A DNA stretch of 39,869 bases, from positions 1 through 39,869 of IMG/VR virus record IMGVR_UViG_3300042922_000195; one strand, 5' to 3'. Positions 1 to 7,412 of the stretch are shown piece by piece. The stretch comes from a virus. The translations under genes were made by a program, and so were the position numbers. A model generated the notes under the pieces. The model was given only the letters and a program-made list of their open reading frames with translations, was not told the origin of the DNA and searched no databases. The first letter of the stretch is position 1. Each line of letters opens with the position of its first letter.

Positions 1-23
1 TTGCAAATATATACAAAATAGTT

Positions 24-956
24 CTAAGGTAATTTGTTAGTATTCAATGCTTTTTGCAATGCAGATACCACGTTTGAAACTGGACTGATAATACCATCTT
101 GCGTAGTACCCAATCGCTTTTGTAATGATTTGATTGTGGCTTGACCCATTAATCCATCTTGAGATACTCCTAACAATTTCTGCAAAGCACGTATTACATT
201 AGATCCTCTCAGTGTTTGATCAAATTGTGCGGCATAAATATTTTGATTAAATTTCTGCTTATACTGATGACTGATGACACCGTCTTGTGTGGTCCCAAAA
301 TATTGCTGTAACCGTCTTGCAGTGGCTGGACCAAACTTACCATCTACTGATAAGGTAATATAACTTGGCTTAGTAGCTGGTGTGCTTGGATTTTCTGATG
401 AAGTGTTGTTATTATTAGAATTCCCATTCGAGCCAAAGACTGCATCTTTAAATCGTTCTAATTCGCTTGGCTTTGCTACCCAAGGAGCCGGACAATTCTT
501 ACCTGTTACATCAAAGTGTCGCCAAATCTTTTCTCTTGTAATATTAGGATAGATAGCGATCAATTCTTTAACAGCCTTAACAGTGTTTTGGAAAGTTTTT
601 TCAGTAATGTTTCCCTTCTTATCCAAACACATTTCAACCCCAATCGTGGAGTAGTTAGCATTTCCTAAGATACTTCTAAGTGGATAGTACGGTTGGCCAT
701 TTACATATTTTTGAATATCATTCGCATGATAAGCAACTTCATACAACGGAATAATGCAGATTGCTTCAATATCATCAACGAACAATTGAGCCGAAGCATA
801 GACACCACTTAAATTATTAAAATATATTTTATGGTTTCGGGCTGTGCCACCATTGTTTGCAGTATAATGCATGATGATGCCTTTAATACCGCTGTTCCTG
901 ATACCTGGGCGAGAAAACTTGTTCATGTTGATATACTCGTACTTAATAAAACTCAT
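24..956 (-). CDS. Endolysin, N-acetylmuramoyl-L-alanine amidase with C-terminal wall-binding repeats
   Basis: A 310-residue lysin that cuts the amide bond between muramic acid and the stem peptide to lyse the host at the end of infection. Residues about 20-165 form an Amidase_2 (PGRP-like, zinc) domain: the first ligand is His30 in MHYTANN, and the C-terminal ligands are His147 and Cys155 in the HFDVTGKNC stretch. An Asn/Ser/Thr/Pro linker (about 176-197) leads to two related peptidoglycan-binding-like units (about 198-236 and 249-306) that share the pattern LQK-LG-(T/S)QDG. There is no signal peptide, so export depends on the holin just upstream. The ATG at 956 has AAAGGA seven bases upstream. 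It is the last gene of the late operon in this window. The amidase call is firm; the binding target of the C-terminal repeats is inferred. Confidence 0.93.
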   Translation of the reverse strand: MSFIKYEYINMNKFSRPGIRNSGIKGIIMHYTANNGGTARNHKIYFNNLSGVYASAQLFVDDIEAICIIPLYEVAYHANDIQKYVNGQPYYPLRSILGNANYSTIGVEMCLDKKGNITEKTFQNTVKAVKELIAIYPNITREKIWRHFDVTGKNCPAPWVAKPSELERFKDAVFGSNGNSNNNNTSSENPSTPATKPSYITLSVDGKFGPATARRLQQYFGTTQDGVISHQYKQKFNQNIYAAQFDQTLRGSNVIRALQKLLGVSQDGLMGQATIKSLQKRLGTTQDGIISPVSNVVSALQKALNTNKLP

Positions 957-970
957 TTAAATCATCCTTT

Positions 971-1003
971 CTAAAATAAAAAGAGCGGCTTATTCAGCCA
1001 CTC
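971..1003 (-). terminator. Intrinsic terminator between holin and endolysin
   Basis: On the minus strand an 8-bp stem (996-1003 with 983-990, one G-U pair) closes a 5-nt loop and is followed by a run of T residues. The holin stop codon (990-992) begins in the stem and runs into the loop. It would reduce, but need not abolish, read-through to the endolysin gene. Confidence 0.75.
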
Positions 1004-1259
1004 CTTGATTGATAATCCTGGTAAATGTTTGATGCAACCCTGTAGACGCTAGCCCACTAACTGCACCATAAACAATAGATTCAACCGTTATACCGTTCAT
1101 TACAAGCCCTAATACTGCGCCTAGTACTCCGACGATCAATGGGATATAATCATTTACCTTATTAGTTAAAACTGGCGTATTCTTGATAATATAGCCAACA
1201 ACCAAACATGCAATCACAATCACCGGCACAAAGTTTTCTGTTACTACTGATAAATCCAT
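990..1259 (-). CDS. Holin, Hol44-like (phage holin superfamily V type)
   Basis: An 89-residue membrane protein with two hydrophobic helices (about residues 9-27 and 40-58) and a third, weaker apolar stretch around 61-75. It matches the size and layout of small Gram-positive phage holins of the Hol44/SPP1-type family. It would assemble in the cytoplasmic membrane and make the hole that lets the signal-less amidase reach the wall. The ATG lies directly after the stop of the coiled-coil membrane gene, with AAAGGTGG as ribosome site. Position directly before the endolysin supports the call. Exact holin family is from memory of sequence style, not a search. Confidence 0.8.
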   Translation of the reverse strand: MDLSVVTENFVPVIVIACLVVGYIIKNTPVLTNKVNDYIPLIVGVLGAVLGLVMNGITVESIVYGAVSGLASTGLHQTFTRIINQGVAE

Positions 1260-1592
1260 TTAAATTCCACCTTTCAAATTTCGTAGTTCGTTCTCTGCAT
1301 TTATTATTTTCGTTGTCAATTCTTCGTTCTCATCCTCTAGTCTTTCAACTTCTGATTGATAAAATGCTATCTCTTTTTCGTATTTGGTTTTCATGATTTC
1401 GATTTGGTGTTCTAAACGATCAACTTTCGCTTCCAATCCTTTATTCAGTTCTTCGTACTTCTGATAAAGCTGAGTTGCATTTTTGATGTTCGTTTCAGCT
1501 AAGTTCGTTTTATTCGTAGTCTTAGTAGCTGCATAGGTAATCAATCCAGTTACTAACGAAGGCAATATAACAATCCACATCTGCTCTGTCAT
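1260..1592 (-). CDS. Membrane-anchored coiled-coil protein of the lysis region
   Basis: A 110-residue protein with one N-terminal membrane helix (about residues 5-22, rich in I, L, V and A) followed by a long charged alpha-helical segment with heptad-like Leu/Ile spacing, typical of a coiled coil. The open frame extends upstream, but the ATG at 1592 is the likely start: it has AGAGGG nine bases before it and follows the stop of the previous gene by two bases (TAGATATG). Small proteins of this shape next to holins have been suggested as holin partners or antiholins. That role is only inferred from position here. Confidence 0.72.
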   Translation of the reverse strand: MTEQMWIVILPSLVTGLITYAATKTTNKTNLAETNIKNATQLYQKYEELNKGLEAKVDRLEHQIEIMKTKYEKEIAFYQSEVERLEDENEELTTKIINAENELRNLKGGI

Positions 1593-1594
1593 AT

Positions 1595-1954
1595 CTAACC
1601 CTCTTTCAGAGCGATTCCAAACGCTAGAAGCGCCATCGCTAGAGAGAATATCCACACTGTATTTGCTGGTGGACTAATTAAGAATGAGATAGCAAAAACC
1701 ATCCATAAAAATGATAAGGTTGTCAGTGAAAATCGTTTGAGAACCTTTTTGTTTAATACAACACCTAGCAACTTCATTAGTCCTAACATAACGAATGTTA
1801 AACTGATTAATTTCTGATCAAACATCCCATCTATCAAACGATAAACTTTATAGCTCTGAAGAATATCTGGATACAATAGAAGTTGAACACCATAGATTAT
1901 TGAAACCAGTGATAAAATCAAACTATCCCACTTCAATACCAACACTTTCCACAT
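1595..1954 (-). CDS. Small multi-spanning membrane protein
   Basis: A 119-residue, very hydrophobic protein with about four membrane helices (around residues 10-27, 50-66, 78-94 and 99-115) and short basic loops (NKKVLKR). I do not recognise a family. It has an AGGTG ribosome site five bases before the ATG and sits in the lysis cassette upstream of the coiled-coil protein and holin. It could be an accessory membrane lysis protein or a superinfection-related protein. No motif decides between these. Confidence 0.65.
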   Translation of the reverse strand: MWKVLVLKWDSLILSLVSIIYGVQLLLYPDILQSYKVYRLIDGMFDQKLISLTFVMLGLMKLLGVVLNKKVLKRFSLTTLSFLWMVFAISFLISPPANTVWIFSLAMALLAFGIALKEG

Positions 1955-1970
1955 AGGTCACCTGCTTTCT

Positions 1971-2002
1971 AAAAGAAAAAGGAACAAGCTTACGCCTGCC
2001 CC
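1971..2002 (-). terminator. Intrinsic terminator after the 82-residue protein
   Basis: A 9-bp minus-strand stem (1994-2002 with 1981-1989, three G-U pairs) closes a GTAA loop and is followed by TTTTTCTTTT. The TAA stop of the preceding gene begins in the loop. Confidence 0.7.
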
Positions 2003-2238
2003 TCAACTTCTGCAACTAGATCGTCTTCAACTGCCCAAACTTTATCTTGAAAATCTTCAATATCTTTTCGACATTCCTCACGATTTTGACGATATAAGGT
2101 CTGGTTTTCAATTTGCTGATTGATATTTGTATTACCTGCTGAATCAGTTGTGACCGTTGCTGAAAAATAAATCACCCGTTGTCCGTTTATTTTTGAATCT
2201 CCTGTGATACTGATTGCTTTTTTTACATCTAATACCAT
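1990..2238 (-). CDS. Hypothetical phage protein, 82 residues
   Basis: A small soluble protein located between the tail fibre and lysis genes. The N-terminal half has a beta-like pattern around VIYFSATVTTDSAGNT, and the C-terminal half is a charged helix ending in an acidic stretch. The ATG at 2238 is preferred over an upstream in-frame TTG because GGAGGA lies seven bases before it and overlaps the TTG region. No family is recognised with confidence. Its place just after the fibre-associated genes suggests a late virion-linked or accessory role. Confidence 0.7.
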   Translation of the reverse strand: MVLDVKKAISITGDSKINGQRVIYFSATVTTDSAGNTNINQQIENQTLYRQNREECRKDIEDFQDKVWAVEDDLVAEVEGQA

Positions 2239-2265
2239 GATATCTTCCTCCAATATTTTGTATTT

Positions 2266-2294
2266 AAAAAGGACACTGACTATTCAGCATCCTT
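2266..2294 (-). terminator. Intrinsic terminator after the 55-residue protein
   Basis: An 11-bp minus-strand stem (2284-2294 with 2269-2279, two G-U pairs) closes a 4-nt loop and is followed by five T residues. The TAG stop of the preceding gene (2280-2282) lies in the loop. It is the longest stem of the terminators seen here. Confidence 0.8.
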
Positions 2295-2447
2295 GTTGCT
2301 TTCTTCTAACGTTCCAAACTTATCTTTGTATGCTTGCAACTCTGTCGCAACTTGATTAAAAGCCACTCTTAAAGTTGCATTATCCAGATTGGCTTGTGAT
2401 AACTGACCAGCAATTTCTTTAACGACTTCATTTGCATCAACATTCAT
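2280..2447 (-). CDS. Hypothetical small phage protein, 55 residues
   Basis: A short gene. The protein is helical and acidic with a coiled-coil look (EVVKEIAGQLSQAN ... ATELQAYKDKFGTLEES). Its ATG overlaps the TGA stop of the upstream gene (ATGA), a normal coupling pattern in this phage. It ends inside a strong terminator hairpin. I do not recognise a family. Similar small helical proteins commonly sit between tail fibre and holin genes of Gram-positive siphophages. Confidence 0.7.
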   Translation of the reverse strand: MNVDANEVVKEIAGQLSQANLDNATLRVAFNQVATELQAYKDKFGTLEESNKDAE

Positions 2448-2647
2448 TCTATAACCCCTCCCAAATTAGTAATCAAGTCCTTTCCGACAGCTTTTCTAAT
2501 ATCTTTCATGCCCATTTCTTCTAGTTCGCTTTGCTCAAGAAAAATATGACCCGTAGCATAAGAGTTGTTCGCAAAAGTAACCTTATAAGATACTTTGTAC
2601 AAATTATCTTGTTGTAAAGATTGTCCTGTTATGACAATTTTATCCAT
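2444..2647 (-). CDS. Hypothetical phage protein, 67 residues
   Basis: A small soluble protein with a beta-rich N-terminal part (KVSYKVTFANNSYATGHIFL) and a helical end. The ATG overlaps the last eight bases of the tail hub/fibre gene and has GGAGGGGA upstream, so it is translated with that gene. It ends in an ATGA overlap with the 55-residue gene. Context suggests a tail- or fibre-associated accessory. No family is recognised. Confidence 0.7.
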   Translation of the reverse strand: MDKIVITGQSLQQDNLYKVSYKVTFANNSYATGHIFLEQSELEEMGMKDIRKAVGKDLITNLGGVIE

Positions 2648-5600
2648 TCAAAATCCCCTCCATTAATCTTTCAATTTTATTCAAACGCACATCTTTAAGA
2701 ACATCACTTTCAACCAGTTTTCTTAAAAGGGGAATTAATGTAACCCATAGTCGGTCGTACTCAATCCCTTCAATTTCTCCAGTTTCATAATTAGTAGAAA
2801 TAAATGCATCAAGTCCAGCTCCACGTAAGTCTTCTGCGATGAGTCCATAGTGTGGATTTAATGTGATAGGGTCAATATCACACAATTCTCCTTCGGTCAT
2901 ATCTCTAGCAGCTAACTCTGAATTTGATTTATCAAACCAATACTTAGGTATGACAGTTAATAGTTTGAGTCCTAAGTCTTCCGCATCCATGATTTCACTA
3001 ATATTTAATTTATACTTGCTTGCCGAGGTTGAGCGACCTAATGTACCTGAAGATGTAATCGTTACGTTGGCAGCAGAGCTATAAGTTCTGTTGTAAACAG
3101 CAAGAGAGGCTATGGTCTTACCAACCCCGTCCAATCCAATTCTTAGATCAGCTGCGGAAGTTTTAGTTTCGTTGAAATAAATATTCGAAATACCAAAGTT
3201 GACGTCTGTTATAGCTCGGTTGTCGTTGATTTTAAATGAATCAATGCCTGTTGGAGCGTCAATACGATGAGTTCTTAGCCCGACATTATTTGGTGCTGAT
3301 ACATCTAATCCAGCAAAAGAACCTCTACCGTTAAAGTATGAGGTTCCATCAGAACGTATTATAGATTGAGATGCGCCGCCCCAGTCTTCATTACTCATAG
3401 TAATTGCATCTGAATTTATATCAATACGGTTCAATAACTTCCCGCTCGAGTTATATTGACGCATCTTTAAATAGTCGTTCCCATAAAAAGACTCAGCATC
3501 ATATAAATAAGAACCTCGTGTGTTGGAGCTAGTCACGTTATATATTTTGCCAGTAAAAACTAAGTGACGATGTGACAAGCGCCAGTCGCCTACAAACCAA
3601 CGATAATTAAACGCCGCTGCGTAACCATCGCCGAAATCGTAAGTCCCCATCATCCCTCTGTTTTCTGTGGCCATTGTGAGCCAACCAGTTACATTTAGCG
3701 TTCCTGTTTCTGTAGTTATCGCCGCTAACGAGTTTGCAACTATTTTACTTGCATCCAAGTTAATAATTTTGGCACTAGATATCGTAGCATCCGCAATTTT
3801 GGCATTAGTGATCGCTGCGTCGCCAATTTTCGCATTCACAATTGCTCCGTCTGCTATTTTAGCCGTACTAACTGCCAGATTTCCAATTTTTGCATTGGTG
3901 ATTGCTGCATCGCCTATCTTACCTTCAGTCACAGAGAGATTAGCTATTTTACCGTTAGAAACAGCAAGATCGGCAATGTGCGCTGTTTTGATAACTGCGT
4001 TTTCGATGTATGTCTGGCCAGTAATCTGCACTTTATTCCCTGAAATCAAAACGCCGTCTGTCGAGATATTGATTTGATTCACTACATCATTCTTTGAAAC
4101 TTTTAAATTGATAATATCCGACAACTGAGTTATTTGTGATGAAGTAATATTTGTGTTTGCTTCATAGACATAGAGCTCCCGAAGTCTTAGTGCTACACCA
4201 TTAGGAATCCAGAAAGACAAAGCTACCCCGTTCCCGTTTGCTTTAGCAGTTCCGGAAATCCACGCGGCCGTAGTGTTAGGATAACTAAACTTAACATTCT
4301 CTCCGCCAGAGAAACCCACCTCTATTTCACGATTTACAGCGCTAGCTCCTACATTGGCATATATTTTAATGTTATAAGTTTTTCCTATTACAATGTTAGG
4401 CAGAGACCAGTAAGCACGCTGACTGCCCGATGTGGCAGGATTTGAAAGTACAAGTCCATTCGCATCGTAAGAAGCAGTTATGTTAGCTCCTTCAAGGGTA
4501 GGCTTAGGTGTCTGCTTCTTGAAGTTGAAGTCAGAGAACCTGTTTGTTAGATCGATGATATCCGTTTGAATGTCTCCGACTGAACTCGTTAATCCACTCG
4601 CCGTAGCTTCAACTTGTGTTGCTTTGGTCAAAGCAGTGTTGGCGGTTGTCTCAACGCTTGATATTGTTGTTTTCAAGCCATTCGCTGTTGATTCGACCTG
4701 CGTTGCTTTAGTAAGTGCTGAATCAGCAGTCGTTTTTGTTGTTGCAATTAATTGTGTGTGTCCGTCAACTGTTTCCGAGACCTGATTTACTTTTGTAATG
4801 GTTTCAGTATTACTAGCTAGAGAACCTCTTTCAACTCCATATTGTATGGCATTATATGGCGGCAATTCCGTCATAAAAGGTTGTGTAGCCATGTATTCAA
4901 TTGTTCCTGAGCCCGCTTTATTAAATGGTGTCATTCTGAATGCCGTATAGGTTTGAGACCACTTCATGTAATACCAAACTTCACTAAGAGACTCGCTCGT
5001 GGTTACTTCTATAGCTACAAGATCACTAGCTGTAACTAAAGAGGTATCCGATATAGATATCTCGAACAAACTGTTTTGCCCCATAATTGCCTGTTGTTTG
5101 TGGTTTAGAAATATACGACCAAGAGTGGTTTTAGAATTTCCTGCTCCTGATCCAATAAAATCAATACCAACCCGAATATCTTGGTACCGAGCAGTAAGCT
5201 TAGTTTTTGCGATAAGAGTCCATTTTCTTATATTTGCATCTGCACTCGAAGAGGTAGCATAGCTTTGATCAGTGATTTTTGTTGCCATGTCCGTTTGTAC
5301 GCTAGATATAGTTCTACTTACCCCATCAACAGTTGTTTCTAGTACATTCGCCTTATTCAAAGCACTTTCTGCTGTTGTCGTTACAGTTGCCAACGTTTGC
5401 TTCTGCCCATCAACTGTTACAACTAATTCATTCAGTTTCTTCGTTGTACTTGTGGCAGTCGATTCAACATCAGTCAACCTGCCAGTTAATCCAGTAACTG
5501 AGGTTTCAAGCGTTGCTGTTCTGCCTTCCACAGCATTCGCCTTATCATACGCTTGGTTAGCCTTACTGCTGATTGATGATACCGTACCGTTGATAGTAGC

Positions 5601-7031
5601 TACATCAGAAACCAGGCCATTCACATCAATCTTTATCGCATCTGCTTTATCTTTAGCTGCTTGAGCATCTAAGCCAGCTTGTATGGCTAAGTTTGCAGCA
5701 TTTTCTCCTGCTTGCTTCGCTGACTCCGCTTCTTCTTTAGCTTCTTTGGCTGCCGTTTCTGCATCTTGTCCTGCTTGTTTAGCATCTTCAATGGCTGCAA
5801 GCAACTCAGGATCACCGGCTGATGTGATTTCCATTACCCATTTTAAGACACCATCTACATTTCTATAAATCCATATCTCAGTATCTTGTCCATTAGGTTT
5901 AAACCAAATATCTCCTTCTTTGGGATTACGAGGTTCGGTTGTATCATAGTAATTCGAGTTCCAATTATTTGAGCTTAAAATAGAATCAAGATAATCAACT
6001 CGTTGATTCAGAGGTCCTCTATATTTGTAGGTGGCTTGCGAGCTTGAACTTGTTGTTGCTTTTGATTCAGCCGACATCCCGCCATTAAATGTAATACTAT
6101 AAGACAGATTGGGAACTGAATATTTCGTTCCATCATTTGCCGTAATGTAAATCCAGTCACCAGCTTCAAGTGGTGGGCACCCCCGCCATTTCAACTCGTA
6201 AGGAAAGTAATTCAGATTTTTAACTAATTCCCATATTTGGTTCAGCAATTGTTGGGTCATAACTTTGTTTTCTAATTGAACTTGAGAGCCATTTGTTGAC
6301 CCTACACGAATGACATCAGTCTCCTCTTCACCCGTTTTTACTGTTATTCCGCCAATTCGATAGCTAACCTCATTTTTTGTAAATCCTTTTAACATATAAC
6401 TTTCTGGTGTAATTTCAAAGTTTGTAGGAGCTAATCTTCGGATCTCCAACTCACCATTTCGATTAAAGCTGGCAAAACCGCCTTCGAACTGTGCGATTAA
6501 CCCAATTGCTTGTCTGAATGTATATCCTTCTGGTTTGTTAATTGCAGCTGTTCCCAGAGCAGAAAATGATGATTCATTTATTTCGACCCCTGCAAGATTT
6601 GCTACCTCCAAAGCCACTTCTCTATATGGTTTCTTATAACTCAGTTTGGACTCATACGGCCCTTCCATGAAACGCATCTTATCAGTTGCTTTAATCGTTG
6701 TAGTATTGCTGTTTCTGTTTCTCTCAAACTCATCAATAAAGAAGTGTCCAAGCTTTGTGTATTCGTAATTACCATTTACTAATACAGCAAGTTCAGGTAT
6801 TACCTCTAAATCTTCTTTGACCGTTTCAATTATCGAAGGAAAAACTAGCTGAATAGAATTCATGTAAGTAGATCCTATTTGGTATGTTTCACCAGAAATA
6901 CTGCCAGAATCAAAAGAGAGTGAGGTAATATCCTCACTCCCATACGTAACATTATTCATTTTGACTCGAATAGATAGCTGTCTTGAAGGGCTTAACCAAG
7001 AAGCTATTACGTCATCTGTTGTGACTAACAA
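2640..7031 (-). CDS. Tail hub/receptor-binding fibre with C-terminal peptidase S74 chaperone
   Basis: A 1463-residue structural protein. Residues about 1-330 resemble the tail-associated (Tal/gp27-like hub) domain of siphophages. Residues about 405-600 and 760-850 are long Ala/Thr-rich coiled-coil stretches (KAN, TTAxSAL patterns). Residues about 1010-1100 hold tandem short repeats of the type KIxxxAIxNA, as in trimeric beta fibres. The C-terminus (about 1330-1463) matches the S74 intramolecular chaperone, with Ser1336 and Lys1341 in the S-x4-K dyad followed by HYGLIAEDL. In that family the chaperone trims itself off after trimer folding. The start is TTG at 7031 with GGTGGGG upstream. Expected roles are closing the tail tip and binding the host surface. 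The fusion of hub and fibre is seen directly; receptor identity is unknown. Confidence 0.88.
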   Translation of the reverse strand: MLVTTDDVIASWLSPSRQLSIRVKMNNVTYGSEDITSLSFDSGSISGETYQIGSTYMNSIQLVFPSIIETVKEDLEVIPELAVLVNGNYEYTKLGHFFIDEFERNRNSNTTTIKATDKMRFMEGPYESKLSYKKPYREVALEVANLAGVEINESSFSALGTAAINKPEGYTFRQAIGLIAQFEGGFASFNRNGELEIRRLAPTNFEITPESYMLKGFTKNEVSYRIGGITVKTGEEETDVIRVGSTNGSQVQLENKVMTQQLLNQIWELVKNLNYFPYELKWRGCPPLEAGDWIYITANDGTKYSVPNLSYSITFNGGMSAESKATTSSSSQATYKYRGPLNQRVDYLDSILSSNNWNSNYYDTTEPRNPKEGDIWFKPNGQDTEIWIYRNVDGVLKWVMEITSAGDPELLAAIEDAKQAGQDAETAAKEAKEEAESAKQAGENAANLAIQAGLDAQAAKDKADAIKIDVNGLVSDVATINGTVSSISSKANQAYDKANAVEGRTATLETSVTGLTGRLTDVESTATSTTKKLNELVVTVDGQKQTLATVTTTAESALNKANVLETTVDGVSRTISSVQTDMATKITDQSYATSSSADANIRKWTLIAKTKLTARYQDIRVGIDFIGSGAGNSKTTLGRIFLNHKQQAIMGQNSLFEISISDTSLVTASDLVAIEVTTSESLSEVWYYMKWSQTYTAFRMTPFNKAGSGTIEYMATQPFMTELPPYNAIQYGVERGSLASNTETITKVNQVSETVDGHTQLIATTKTTADSALTKATQVESTANGLKTTISSVETTANTALTKATQVEATASGLTSSVGDIQTDIIDLTNRFSDFNFKKQTPKPTLEGANITASYDANGLVLSNPATSGSQRAYWSLPNIVIGKTYNIKIYANVGASAVNREIEVGFSGGENVKFSYPNTTAAWISGTAKANGNGVALSFWIPNGVALRLRELYVYEANTNITSSQITQLSDIINLKVSKNDVVNQINISTDGVLISGNKVQITGQTYIENAVIKTAHIADLAVSNGKIANLSVTEGKIGDAAITNAKIGNLAVSTAKIADGAIVNAKIGDAAITNAKIADATISSAKIINLDASKIVANSLAAITTETGTLNVTGWLTMATENRGMMGTYDFGDGYAAAFNYRWFVGDWRLSHRHLVFTGKIYNVTSSNTRGSYLYDAESFYGNDYLKMRQYNSSGKLLNRIDINSDAITMSNEDWGGASQSIIRSDGTSYFNGRGSFAGLDVSAPNNVGLRTHRIDAPTGIDSFKINDNRAITDVNFGISNIYFNETKTSAADLRIGLDGVGKTIASLAVYNRTYSSAANVTITSSGTLGRSTSASKYKLNISEIMDAEDLGLKLLTVIPKYWFDKSNSELAARDMTEGELCDIDPITLNPHYGLIAEDLRGAGLDAFISTNYETGEIEGIEYDRLWVTLIPLLRKLVESDVLKDVRLNKIERLMEGILNG
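3740..3990 (-). repeat. Tandem coding repeats in the fibre shaft
   Basis: About seven imperfect repeats of roughly 10-12 codons encode versions of AKIGDAAITN (ATIAD/AIxNAKI). The DNA repeats also look alike on the plus strand (GCxATxTTxGCATT). Such units build beta-helical fibre shafts, and copy number can change by recombination. Confidence 0.7.
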
Positions 7032-7042
7032 AATTACCCCAC

Positions 7043-7399
7043 CTACCTTTCAATAAAACTCATCGTTAGCCCTTCCCATTTAGGCAATTTGTCATGCCAT
7101 GAATATGCTGGAGCTGATCGATCGCCGACGTAGAATGTCTTTGTAACGATGCCGCCTTCCATGGGATCGGGATAAGTGACTTCAAAAAAAGGAGACATCA
7201 CCGCTTTTAAAATTGGTGAAATCTCCGCATCTGTTAAGGCACCCCATTCAAGGTCCATTTTCCGTTTTGTAGTGATATAATCACGAGTCATATCGCCTTT
7301 CGCATTACGACCAGAATCACCATCAACTGCTTGTATACCCGCAGTAAACTTTTTAGGAGTCTTGATCGTAACTCCATTAATTTTCAAATATCCAGCCAT
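7043..7399 (-). CDS. Small tail protein (DUF6711-like), possible distal tail component
   Basis: A 118-residue soluble protein with the start MAGYLKINGVTI and a central KMDLEWGALTDAEISPIL segment, then FEVTYPDP and FYVGDRSAPAYSW. This pattern is shared by small phage proteins placed between the tape measure and the hub (DUF6711-like, from memory). The position is that of the distal tail (Dit) protein, but it is much shorter than usual Dit proteins of about 250 residues. It may be a minimal Dit core. RBS AGGAGG precedes ATG 7399. Confidence 0.7.
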   Translation of the reverse strand: MAGYLKINGVTIKTPKKFTAGIQAVDGDSGRNAKGDMTRDYITTKRKMDLEWGALTDAEISPILKAVMSPFFEVTYPDPMEGGIVTKTFYVGDRSAPAYSWHDKLPKWEGLTMSFIER

Positions 7400-7412
7400 C
7401 AGATCAATCCTC

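Noticed and set aside
5272-5664. Plus-strand frames opposite the fibre coiled coils (also at 3667-4077)
   Set aside because: Low-complexity Ala/Val/Ser products antisense to the Ala/Thr-rich fibre, with no initiation signals.
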